64,000 nucleotides of DNA, from contig NZ_CP066362.1 of assembly GCF_030323865.1 (NCBI RefSeq), forward strand, positions 3,906,001 to 3,970,000. Direction: 5' to 3'. The position numbers and the translations under genes are program-made. This document shows positions 25,654 to 33,394 of the stretch, in pieces. The notes beneath the pieces were generated by a model. It worked only from the letters and a program-made list of their open reading frames with translations. It ran no database searches and was not told where the DNA came from. Position 1 is the stretch's first letter. Each line of letters starts with the position of its first letter. Source of the stretch: Pseudarthrobacter defluvii. GTDB lineage: Bacteria; Actinomycetota; Actinomycetes; Actinomycetales; Micrococcaceae.

Positions 25654-26964
25654 ATGAAGATCAAATCCATCCTCGGACACCTGTATGTCCAGGTACTCAT
25701 CGGAGTCGCCCTCGGCGTCGTTGTAGGCGCACTGTGGCCGGACCTCGGTTCCTCCCTCAAGCCGATCGGCGACGGCTTCGTGAAACTCGTGAAGTTCATG
25801 ATCGCCCCCATCGTGTTCTGCACCATCGTGGGAGGCATCACCTCCCTGCGGGACACCAAGAAGGTGGGCCCCACCCTGATCCGGTCGCTGGGCCTCTTCT
25901 ACGCACTGACCGCACTCGCCCTGGCCTTGGGCCTGGCCGCGGTGACACTGTTCCAGCCCGGGGCGGGCATGCACATCGATCCCACGCACCTGGACTCCTC
26001 GGTGGCGCAGAAGTACACCACTCAGCTGCCCAGCAGCAACCCTGTGGACTTCATCCTGAGCATCATTCCCACCACGTTCGTTGGCGCCTTCGCCGACGGT
26101 GAGGTCCTGCCCGTGCTGGTCATCGCCATGCTCTGCGGCTTCGCCTTCAGCAAGCTCGGCGCACCGGGCCAGCTGGCCCTGAACGTGGTCAACAGCTTCA
26201 ACAAGCTGCTCTTCATCATGTTCGGCTACATCATGAAGGTAGCTCCCCTGGGTGCCTTCGGCGCCATGGCCTTCACCGTGGGCAAGTACGGTGCCCACTC
26301 CATCGGCAACCTCGGCATGCTGATCCTTGCCTTCTACGCCGCCTGCATCGTCTTCGTGGCGGTGGGCCTAGGCATCCTGGCCAAGGTGACCGGCTTCAGC
26401 CTGTGGCAGATCCTGCGCTACTTCAAGGACGAATTCCTGATCGTCCTGGCCACGTCCTCCAGCGAACCGGTCCTGCCGCGCCTGCTGTCCAAGCTCGAAC
26501 GGATCGGCTGCGACCGCAGCGTTGTAGGCCTGGTGGTCCCCACCGGATACTCCTTCAACCTGACCGGCACGGCCATCTACCTCACCCTGGCCTCCATGTT
26601 CATCGCCCAGGCCTGCGACATCCACCTCAGCTGGGGCCAGATCCTGCTGATGCTCGGCATGATGCTGCTGACCTCCAAGGGTGCGGCCGGCGTCACCGGA
26701 AGCGGCTTCGTGGCCCTGGTGGCCACCCTGACGGTTATGCCCACCCTGCCCGTGGCCGGCGTGGCCCTCATCGTTGGCATCGACCGCTTCATGAGCGAGG
26801 CCCGCGCCCTCACCAGCACGGTCTGCAACATCGTCTCCTGCGTGGCAATCGCCAAGTGGCAGGGCGAGCTGGACATGGCCAAGCTCCGCTCCGAGCTCCA
26901 GGCGGGCTTCGTGCCCACCGAGGCGGAAAAGGTGCAGCTGGCCGAGCCCGCCCTGGCACACTAG
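25654..26964 (+). CDS. dctA: C4-dicarboxylate symporter (DctA/DAACS family)
   Basis: A 436-residue membrane protein of the dicarboxylate/amino acid:cation symporter family. It shows the opening LYVQVLIGVALGVVVGALWP, MIAPIVFCTIVGGI, the serine-rich LATSSSEPVLPRLL reentrant loop, GYSFNLTGTAIYLTLASMFI and GAAGVTGSGFVALVATL. These are the substrate-site signatures of DctA, which imports succinate, fumarate and malate with protons. The length matches E. coli DctA. It is cotranscribed with prpF2 and followed by a terminator. Confidence 0.9.
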   Translation: MKIKSILGHLYVQVLIGVALGVVVGALWPDLGSSLKPIGDGFVKLVKFMIAPIVFCTIVGGITSLRDTKKVGPTLIRSLGLFYALTALALALGLAAVTLFQPGAGMHIDPTHLDSSVAQKYTTQLPSSNPVDFILSIIPTTFVGAFADGEVLPVLVIAMLCGFAFSKLGAPGQLALNVVNSFNKLLFIMFGYIMKVAPLGAFGAMAFTVGKYGAHSIGNLGMLILAFYAACIVFVAVGLGILAKVTGFSLWQILRYFKDEFLIVLATSSSEPVLPRLLSKLERIGCDRSVVGLVVPTGYSFNLTGTAIYLTLASMFIAQACDIHLSWGQILLMLGMMLLTSKGAAGVTGSGFVALVATLTVMPTLPVAGVALIVGIDRFMSEARALTSTVCNIVSCVAIAKWQGELDMAKLRSELQAGFVPTEAEKVQLAEPALAH

Positions 26965-26994
26965 CCGGCGGGCAGGCCACCACCTCCCACTGAA

Positions 26995-27031
26995 TGCCCG
27001 GGACCCCATCAGGGGTCCCGGGCAGTTTTTT
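26995..27031 (+). terminator. Intrinsic terminator after dctA
   Basis: A 13-base-pair stem (TGCCCGGGACCCC with GGGGTCCCGGGCA) with loop ATCA is followed by G and six T. It separates dctA from the convergent LysR gene. Confidence 0.93.
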
Positions 27032-27049
27032 GCCTGGCGCGGTCCGGAA

Positions 27050-27961
27050 CTAGAAGGCCGCGCCCGGATCCTTGGCGACGTCCAGGAGCGTGCCCTGGAA
27101 GGCAATCTCCGCGGCAGCGCGGACCCTCTCGTGGCGGTGCGCCAGGAGGATCCGGCGGGACGGCGCACTGGCGCCAAGGGAGAGGATGCTCACGCCGGGA
27201 TGTTTGTTTACGACGGCCGTCCGCGGGGCCAGTGCGATCCCCAGCCCAACGCTGGCCATCGCCTGGGCTTCCTGATAGTCGTTCGCCTCGAAGGCAATGC
27301 GCGGGGTGAATCCCGCAGCCTCGGAGCTTCTATGCAGTACTTCAACGACGGGATGCTCGTCCCCACGCACTATCCATTCCTCCGCCGAGAGGTCGGCCAT
27401 AGCCACCTGCTTGCGGCGGGCAAGCCGGTGCTCCTTACCGACGATCAGGACGGTTGCATCCTCAAAGACAGTGGTGAGGGCGAAGGTTTCCGGCTGGATC
27501 CTGTCCCACTCGTAGTCCCACAACAGCGACAGCCCCACCTGGCCGTTTTCGAGCATCTCAACGAGTTCCTCAAAGCGGCTGCTGCGCACGCGCAGCTCGA
27601 TGGCGGGGTATTGCTTCTTGAAGCGGCTGATGACCAGCGGCAGGAAGGAACCGCCCAAAGTGGGGAAGGTTCCCATGGTGACTGAGCCGCGGCCCAACCC
27701 CGCGATTCCCGCCAGGTCCGACTCCGCCGCAGCCAACTGCCGAAGGATCCGGCGGGTATGCGACGCCAGGACGTGGCCGGCCTCAGTAGGCACCATTCCC
27801 CTGGTGTGCCGCTGCAGCAGTGGTTGCCCTACTTCCGCCTCAAGCCGCCTCAGCTGCTGGGAAACGCCCGATGGGGAGTATCCGTGTTTGGCTCCCGCAG
27901 CGGTGACCGATCCCAGTTCGACGACATCAAGAAGCAATTCCAGTCTTTTTACGTTAAGCAT
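27050..27961 (-). CDS. LysR-family regulator, paralogue of the one at 23421
   Basis: A 303-residue LysR protein with wHTH (KRLELLLDVVELGSVTAAGA, then SGVSQQLRRLEAEVG) and effector domain. It shares many blocks with the 23421 protein, for example the FPTLGGSFLP, LLWDYEWD and EANDYQEAQAM regions. It is divergent from the SLC13-type transporter region and convergent with dctA. Its likely target is the transporter at 28522, judged by position. Confidence 0.9.
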   Translation of the reverse strand: MLNVKRLELLLDVVELGSVTAAGAKHGYSPSGVSQQLRRLEAEVGQPLLQRHTRGMVPTEAGHVLASHTRRILRQLAAAESDLAGIAGLGRGSVTMGTFPTLGGSFLPLVISRFKKQYPAIELRVRSSRFEELVEMLENGQVGLSLLWDYEWDRIQPETFALTTVFEDATVLIVGKEHRLARRKQVAMADLSAEEWIVRGDEHPVVEVLHRSSEAAGFTPRIAFEANDYQEAQAMASVGLGIALAPRTAVVNKHPGVSILSLGASAPSRRILLAHRHERVRAAAEIAFQGTLLDVAKDPGAAF

Positions 27962-27971
27962 CGCTGAACCC

Positions 27972-27989
27972 TTGAAGTAAAACTTCCAA
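27972..27989. promoter_or_regulatory. Inverted repeat near the LysR start (candidate autoregulatory site)
   Basis: TTGAAGT-AAA-ACTTCCAA is an interrupted palindrome with GAAGT/ACTTC arms and fits the LysR T-N11-A style. It begins 11 bases upstream of the regulator start. The rest of 27990-28223 shows no gene; the stretch 28100-28160 is notably AT-rich for this genome and may hold the promoter for 28224 onward. Confidence 0.45.
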
Positions 27990-28223
27990 TACCTTGCACA
28001 ATTCTACGTTCACAGTTCAGGCCAAGGCAGAAGGCCGGCACGAGCACTCGCCAGACCACCGACACTGGGGATGGGACGGGATCAATCAACTGCCATTTCC
28101 CCCACTGGATGAAGTAAAAGTGCATACAGTTGAAATTTTGATTGCTTGTAATTCATCCACAGCGCGGGTGACACTTGACTGCCGGCATGGCACGCAAGGG
28201 CGCAACGGAAGGTCTCAAGGGCA

Positions 28224-28484
28224 GTGGAAGCAGATGACGTACGCAACGGATTCCCCCGCCGCCATCCACGCGGCCAGCCAATCCCGAACTGGTGCTCGCT
28301 CAGGCGCTCAGACGAAGTGGAAGTATGCCGGGACGGCCTCCCCATCGCCGCTGGCCAGATCGATATGCTTGCCCTTGACGGCAGCATGGTGTGGATCCGC
28401 AAAGAGCACGGAAACGACCGCGCACTCTTCCTGCACAGCGACGGCGTCACGCTCCATCGGCGGCCGGCAAAGAGACCACTGTGA
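28224..28484 (+). CDS. Small hypothetical protein
   Basis: An 86-residue reading frame starting at GTG 28224. The C-terminal part, with PIAAGQIDMLALDGSMVWIR followed by ALFLHSDGVTLHR, reads as a small beta-rich domain and not as random high-GC translation. No family is named with confidence. The start is weak (AAGG only three bases before the GTG), and an upstream start is possible. It precedes the SLC13-type transporter by 37 bases and may be cotranscribed. No signal peptide or membrane segment. Confidence 0.45.
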   Translation: MEADDVRNGFPRRHPRGQPIPNWCSLRRSDEVEVCRDGLPIAAGQIDMLALDGSMVWIRKEHGNDRALFLHSDGVTLHRRPAKRPL

Positions 28485-28521
28485 CCGGAGCTCCGGCCCG
28501 CACGGCAGATCGGAGCAGTCC

Positions 28522-29778
28522 ATGACAGCCACCCAGATCATCCCGCTCGTCATCCTGGTGGTGATGTTCATCGTTGCCACCAAGTGGCCGCTGAACATTG
28601 GCGTGATGGGCCTGGTGGCCTCGTTCGGCGTCGGCTACTTCATGCTTGGGCTGACCGACAGCGAAATCCTTTCCGAGTTTCCGGCCACCATCGTCCTGAC
28701 GATCATCGGCGTCACCTACTTCTTCAGCATGGCCCAGCGGAACGGCACCATCGACATCATTGTCCAGGCATTCGTGCGCCTGGTCAGGGGACGGGCAATG
28801 CTGCTGCCCTGGGTTTTCTTCCTCATGGCCGCCGCGTTGACGTCCCTTGGCACTTTCTCTCCCGCCGCCGTCGCGCTCCTTGCCCCGGCGGCCATGGGCT
28901 TCGCCTACGAGTCGCGCCTCCACCCCGTGCTCGTGGGGGCCTTCATCATCAACGGCGCGCACGCCGGCGGCTTTTCTCCGCTGTCCGTGGCGGGAGTCCT
29001 GGTCCAAAACATTGCGTCGAAGAACGGCTTCCCGGTTTCCCCGATGGCGCTGTTCGCCGCCAGCTTCGCGCTCAACCTCATCCTGTCCGTGCTGACCATC
29101 ATCGCCTTCGTCCTCATGCGCCGGCAGCATGATTCCCACGGCGGCGCCGGCATGCTTCAAGGCCCCGCCACAGTCACCCGCCCCCACGGCCAGCAGGTCC
29201 TCACCCTGGTCCTGATCCTGGGGCTGCTGGTGTGCACCCTGGGCTTTCACATGCCGATTGGGTTCGTGGCCCTCTCCGCCGGCCTCCTGCTGGCGCTGGT
29301 CAACATCAAAGAGCACCGCACCTTCATCAGCGGCATTTCCTGGTCCACGGTCCTGCTCGTGGCGGGGATGATCACCTACGTCTCGCTGCTGCAGCGCGTC
29401 GGCGTCATCGACACGTTGGCCCAACAGGCACTGGCCCTGGGCGCACCCCTGCTCATCGCACTTGTCCTCTGCTACGTCATCGGCATCGGTTCGGCCTTTG
29501 CGTCATCCACCGCGCTGCTCACGGCATTCATCCCCATGGCCGGTCCGCTCCTGGCCACCAGCAGCCTCAGCGCCTCCGGAACCGTCGCTTCCCTGGCCGT
29601 CGCCGCGACGGTTGTGGACGTTTCGCCGTTCTCCACCGACGGCGCCCTGGTGGTGGCCAACGCCCGGGACGACGACCGGCAGCGGGTCTACCGCCAGCTC
29701 ATGTTTTATGCCGGGGCGGTTGTCCTGGTTGCCCCTGCCATGGCATGGGCACTCCTTGTGCCTACAGGCATCCTCTAG
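28522..29778 (+). CDS. SLC13/MatC-like carboxylate transporter
   Basis: A 418-residue integral membrane protein with about ten to twelve hydrophobic segments, starting MTATQIIPLVILVVMFIVAT. Duplicated hairpin regions (GTFSPAAVALLAPAAMGFAY and SAFASSTALLTAFIPMAGPL) resemble ion-transporter superfamily carriers such as the malonate/dicarboxylate carrier MatC and SLC13 symporters. The frame is open for more than 500 bases upstream but that translation is not protein-like; ATG 28522 begins the first membrane helix. In context it is a third carboxylate uptake route beside the ABC importer and DctA. A 28-residue microprotein gene follows. Confidence 0.85.
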   Translation: MTATQIIPLVILVVMFIVATKWPLNIGVMGLVASFGVGYFMLGLTDSEILSEFPATIVLTIIGVTYFFSMAQRNGTIDIIVQAFVRLVRGRAMLLPWVFFLMAAALTSLGTFSPAAVALLAPAAMGFAYESRLHPVLVGAFIINGAHAGGFSPLSVAGVLVQNIASKNGFPVSPMALFAASFALNLILSVLTIIAFVLMRRQHDSHGGAGMLQGPATVTRPHGQQVLTLVLILGLLVCTLGFHMPIGFVALSAGLLLALVNIKEHRTFISGISWSTVLLVAGMITYVSLLQRVGVIDTLAQQALALGAPLLIALVLCYVIGIGSAFASSTALLTAFIPMAGPLLATSSLSASGTVASLAVAATVVDVSPFSTDGALVVANARDDDRQRVYRQLMFYAGAVVLVAPAMAWALLVPTGIL

Positions 29779-29827
29779 CCGGCCACACCCCTGACCTTCA
29801 AAACCCCCCCCACCGAAAGGACCCCAC

Positions 29828-29914
29828 ATGAACGAGTACCAAACCGAGCAGGACGCAGCGGAAGACTGCGATGCCGGGGACTGTTTCTACTGCCAAGGCC
29901 CGGAAACCGACTAG
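29828..29914 (+). CDS. Cysteine-rich acidic microprotein, 28 residues
   Basis: A complete small frame with a good ribosome site (GAAAGGACCCCAC before the ATG), 49 bases after the transporter stop. The product starts MNEYQTEQDAAED and continues with three cysteines spaced C-x4-C-x2-C (Cys14, Cys19, Cys22), and is strongly acidic (Asp/Glu-rich) with no basic residue. It is too short for most annotation pipelines. No family is recognised. The close spacing to the transporter suggests cotranscription and perhaps a role as a small transporter-associated or metal/thiol-sensing peptide; this is inference. Confidence 0.55.
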   Translation: MNEYQTEQDAAEDCDAGDCFYCQGPETD

Positions 29915-30020
29915 GGGTCCCAGCGCCGGCCCGGCACCGATCCTACGCCCACTGCTCCCCCACCGTCAGCTGGAGCCTGACGGCGTCCCCGGAGCCGGCC
30001 CCGAAGGAAGCACCACCCCC

Positions 30021-30068
30021 GGAAGGGGCGACGACGGCACCCACCTCGCCGCCGTCGTCGTTCCTTCC
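30021..30068 (+). repeat. Intergenic palindromic element, copy 4 of 4
   Basis: GGAAGGGGCGACGACGGC and GCCGCCGTCGTCGTTCCTTCC arms enclose the loop ACCCACCTC. It lies between the microprotein gene (+) and the convergent monooxygenase gene (-). It is preceded by AAGCACC and followed by AGCA, flanks shared with other copies. The remaining sequence between 29915 and 30124 holds nothing else recognisable. Confidence 0.8.
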
Positions 30069-30124
30069 AGCAAACCCGGCCCTTCCAACAAAGCCGGCCC
30101 AGGCAGCAAAACCAGCCCAGCGCA

Positions 30125-31498
30125 TCAGGCGTGGACCACCTCGGCAGCTTGGTCCGCGGTGCGCTCCGGCGCCTCCAGCCCCAGGTGCTCGCGCAGCGTG
30201 CTGCCCCGGTACTCGGTGGGGTACACGCCGCGTTCCTGCAGCTCCGGCACGAGGTGATTCACGATGTCGTCCAGGCCGGTGGGAATCAGCCACGGCGAGA
30301 TGTTGAACCCGTCCACCGCACCGACGCGCGCGTACTCGGCCAGCTGGTCCGCCACAGCCGTGTAGGAACCGGTGAAGGTGGAATCGATGCGGGCCGTCTT
30401 GGAGATGACGAACTGCCGGATGGACAGCCCTTTGTCCTTGGCTTCGGCCCGCCACTGGTCCGCCAGCTGCCGCGCCTTGGCCCCGTGGAAGCCGCTGCCG
30501 CGGGTCTCCGAGGTCTCCTCCACCACGGGATCGATCTCCGGCAGCGGCCCGTCCGGATCGTAGCCGGACAGCTCGCGGCCCCAGAACTGCTCCAGGTAGG
30601 CGATGGCTTGCTGCGGGCCGATCTGCAGGTTCCGCACCCACTCCTTCTTCTCCGCCGCTTCCGCAGCAGTGGCCGCGAGGATGAACTCGCTGGCCGGCAT
30701 GATCTGCACGGCGTTGGCCCCACGGCCGGCGGCGATGGACCGCTCCACAAGGTCCTTGCGGAACTCCACGGCGTTGTCGAACTTGGGGTGCGCCGAGAAG
30801 ATCACGTCAGCCTGGCGGGCGGCAAAGTTCCGGCCCTCCGGCGAATCGCCGGCCTGGAACAGCACCGGCCGGTGCTGGGCGCTGCGCGGCAGCCTCGGCG
30901 TGACGTCCACCGTGTAGTGCCGGCCCTCATGGACCACCCGCCGGGCGGGGCAGTCAGATGTCTCCCACGAGTCCCAGATCCGTTTGGCCGTCTCCACGAA
31001 CGCTTCGGCGTGCTTGTACCGGTCGGCGTGGTCCAGGTAGCCGCCGCGCCGGAAGTTCGCGCCGGTCCAGGCGTTGTCGGTGGTCACGATGTTCCACGCG
31101 GCGCGGCCGCCGGAGACCAGGTCCAGGGACGCGAGCCGGTGCGCCAGGTCAGCGGGATCGTTGTACGTGGTGTTCTGGGTGGCCACCAGCCCGATATTCC
31201 TGGTCACCGACGCCAGGGCGGCGAGCATGGTCTGCGCGTCCGGCCGGCCCACTACGTCCAGGGCGTGCGGGCGGCCCAGGTGCTCCCGGAGGCGCAGCCC
31301 CTCCCCCAGGAAGAACGCTGCGAAGAGCCCGCGCTCGGCGGTCTGGGCGATGCGGCGGAAGGATTCAAAGTCCGTCTGCGAGCCGGATTCCGCCGCCTTC
31401 CAGATGGTGCCGGAGTTGACTCCCTGGAAGAAGGCGCCGAACTGGATCTGGCCGCTCGGCACAAAAACGTCGGATTTAGCACGGTTGTGCTGCGTCAT
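30125..31498 (-). CDS. NtaA/SnaA/DszA-type FMN-dependent monooxygenase
   Basis: A 457-residue flavin monooxygenase of the nitrilotriacetate monooxygenase A/desulfurisation group. Family features include FGAFFQGVNSGTIWK, FFLGEGLRLREH, the ASLDLVSGGRAAWNIVTTDN block, HADRYKHAEAFV and HRPVLFQAGDSPEGRNFAA. It needs FMNH2 from a separate reductase. Members act on N- or S-substituted compounds, including CmoJ-type enzymes for N-acetyl-S-substituted cysteines. The ATG at 31498 is the natural start; the previous gene ends 10 bases before it. Last gene of a tightly coupled minus-strand operon with an amino-acid ABC importer. Confidence 0.92.
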   Translation of the reverse strand: MTQHNRAKSDVFVPSGQIQFGAFFQGVNSGTIWKAAESGSQTDFESFRRIAQTAERGLFAAFFLGEGLRLREHLGRPHALDVVGRPDAQTMLAALASVTRNIGLVATQNTTYNDPADLAHRLASLDLVSGGRAAWNIVTTDNAWTGANFRRGGYLDHADRYKHAEAFVETAKRIWDSWETSDCPARRVVHEGRHYTVDVTPRLPRSAQHRPVLFQAGDSPEGRNFAARQADVIFSAHPKFDNAVEFRKDLVERSIAAGRGANAVQIMPASEFILAATAAEAAEKKEWVRNLQIGPQQAIAYLEQFWGRELSGYDPDGPLPEIDPVVEETSETRGSGFHGAKARQLADQWRAEAKDKGLSIRQFVISKTARIDSTFTGSYTAVADQLAEYARVGAVDGFNISPWLIPTGLDDIVNHLVPELQERGVYPTEYRGSTLREHLGLEAPERTADQAAEVVHA

Positions 31499-31508
31499 GG
31501 TTTTCCCC

Positions 31509-32561
31509 TTACTTTCCTGCACCGTGAGGCGCAGCAGTAGCAGATGCGTAACGGCTGGCCGGGCGCTCCAGTCCCAGCAGGTCGCGAAAGGTCCCGTCCT
31601 GTACCGGCGCGCGGAGCACACCGCGGCGGCGCAGCTCCGGCAGGACCAGACGGCCCAGTTCCTCCAGGTCCACAAAGAGCGACGCCGGATGGAGGCGCAC
31701 GCCGTCCGCCTCGGCCAACAGGGACTCCAGGAAGTCGGTGAGACCGGCTACAGTACCTGCGAAAGCCGCCCGGCCGCCGTCGAAGGGTGCAACCCGCGAA
31801 CCTGCGGCCTGCCCGCGCGCGTCCAGGACGACGTCCAGCTCCGCGATCACCGCCACCGAGGCACCCACCCGGGCCCGCACGTCCCGGACCTCGGCGGCCA
31901 GCAATTCGGCAGCCGGCGCGGAGACCAGCACGCCATCCACCGCGTCCGCTGACACTTCATCCAGCAGCGACGCCGGCACCAGCACCGGCAGCTGCCCCTG
32001 AAGCGGCCGCGGAATGATGGACGGCCCCTTCATCGAATACCCGGCGCCAGCAAAATCGGCAGGCGTCTCGAAATCCGCGTAATGCAGCTTGTCCACGTCG
32101 ATGTACCGGCCGGTGGCGACGTCCCGGATCACGGCGTCGTCCTCCCACGAGTCCCACAGCCGCCTGGACACCTCGATGGAGGCAGCCGCCTCCTGCCCCA
32201 GCGCGGCTCCGGTCACGGAAGGGCGTCCGACGGCGGCTGCAGCCTCAGGCGATTCGGTTGCGGTCACGATCCACCCGGCCCGGCCGCCGGACACATAGTC
32301 CAGGCTCGCCAGCTGGGTGGAGACATGGAACGGCTCGGTGTAGACGGTGTCCACCTCCGGAACCAAGGCAATGGACCGCGTGGCCGGTCCGGCGAACGCG
32401 GCGCGCTGCAGCGCATTGGTGCGGCCGGGAGCCGGTGCGTCCGTGAAGGTGGCCGCGTGGAAGCCCGCGGACTCGGCGACCAGGACGGCACGGGTGAGGT
32501 CTGCACCGTCCCAGCCGGCGCCGTCGAGCTCGATGGCAAGGAAACCCTGAATATTGCTCAC
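31509..32561 (-). CDS. LLM-class flavin monooxygenase, short paralogue
   Basis: A 350-residue protein of the same fold. It keeps QLASLDYVSGGRAGWIVTAT, matching the hallmark block of the neighbour at 30125, and RRLWDSWEDDAV, but it is about 100 residues shorter and lacks several insertions. GTG 32561 overlaps the DUF1684 stop by four bases (GTGA), so translation is coupled. It may be a second-step monooxygenase or a partner subunit for the larger enzyme. Substrate is not identifiable from sequence. Confidence 0.85.
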   Translation of the reverse strand: MSNIQGFLAIELDGAGWDGADLTRAVLVAESAGFHAATFTDAPAPGRTNALQRAAFAGPATRSIALVPEVDTVYTEPFHVSTQLASLDYVSGGRAGWIVTATESPEAAAAVGRPSVTGAALGQEAAASIEVSRRLWDSWEDDAVIRDVATGRYIDVDKLHYADFETPADFAGAGYSMKGPSIIPRPLQGQLPVLVPASLLDEVSADAVDGVLVSAPAAELLAAEVRDVRARVGASVAVIAELDVVLDARGQAAGSRVAPFDGGRAAFAGTVAGLTDFLESLLAEADGVRLHPASLFVDLEELGRLVLPELRRRGVLRAPVQDGTFRDLLGLERPASRYASATAAPHGAGK

Positions 32562-33394
32562 TGCTGGTCCTGACGTTCGTAGGGAATCTTTTCGCCGGCC
32601 TCGACGGCCACAGGCAGCTGGTTTTCGGACGGCGGCAGCGGGCAGGTGGCCAGATCGGTGTACGCGCAGGGCAGGTTCACGGCGCGGTTGAAGTCCAGCA
32701 GCACGGAGCCGTCGGCGGCGGGCACCACCGAGAGCGAGCGGTTGGCCGCGTATGTGGTCTTGCCCGAGGTTTGGTCCGTGAACAGCACGGACAGCGAGCC
32801 GGGGGCGTGCCCGTTGAATGCGGTCAGCGCCAGCTCCTGGCCGGCCAGCGTGAAGCGGATCTCGCCAGGTGCCTGGTACACGTGCTGGATGCCCTCGACG
32901 GCGGCACCCACGGTGGTGGGCCGCGGGGCCTCGAACGGCACGTAGGTTCCACGGACCGCGTAGGCGGCGTCCGGCGAGTAGGCGGGCGTGCCCTGGTACT
33001 GCTGAAGCAGCACATTCGAAGGATGACGCGGCCGCACGATGTACTCGCCGCCGCGCCTTGCCACCTCTATGACTGTGTCTCCGGAGACCAGGTTGATGTC
33101 GCCGCGTTCCTCGATCGGGCCGAACTCCAGCGATGCGCCGGAAGGGGTGTTCAGCTCCCTGCCGTCCCGCTGCAGGCTGTCGCCGGGCTCCAAAACCACG
33201 CGGACGACGTCGGACTCCACACTCCAGGTGCCGGGGGCACCTTCCAGCCGGGTGGCCTCGTCGCCCAGCCAGTGCAGGTGGGTCACGGCCAGGAAGCCGT
33301 GCGGCTGCGCCCGCTGCCGTTCGTGGGCCGCGTGCCACTCCTGCCAGTCGGTTTCGAAGGATTCAAGGGCGGTGCCCGTGGATGCTGTGCTCAT
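32558..33394 (-). CDS. DUF1684 protein
   Basis: A 278-residue protein of the DUF1684 family, recognised by WQEWHAAHERQRAQPHGFLA near the N-terminus, TYAANRSLSVVPAADGSVLL, and the C-terminal DFNRAVNLPCAYTDLATCPL with PPSENQLP. The biochemical function is unknown. No signal peptide. Its ATG overlaps the binding-protein stop (ATGA) and its stop overlaps the next monooxygenase start (GTGA), so it is made in step with both. The invariant-looking Cys/Tyr-rich C-terminal segment is a possible active or metal site. Its location between an importer and monooxygenases suggests a role in handling the imported substrate. Confidence 0.88.
   Translation of the reverse strand: MSTASTGTALESFETDWQEWHAAHERQRAQPHGFLAVTHLHWLGDEATRLEGAPGTWSVESDVVRVVLEPGDSLQRDGRELNTPSGASLEFGPIEERGDINLVSGDTVIEVARRGGEYIVRPRHPSNVLLQQYQGTPAYSPDAAYAVRGTYVPFEAPRPTTVGAAVEGIQHVYQAPGEIRFTLAGQELALTAFNGHAPGSLSVLFTDQTSGKTTYAANRSLSVVPAADGSVLLDFNRAVNLPCAYTDLATCPLPPSENQLPVAVEAGEKIPYERQDQQ

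Noticed and set aside
27994..28521. Upstream in-frame extension of the SLC13-like transporter
   Set aside because: The translation has no conserved character and overlaps a more protein-like frame at 28224; the membrane protein starts naturally at 28522.
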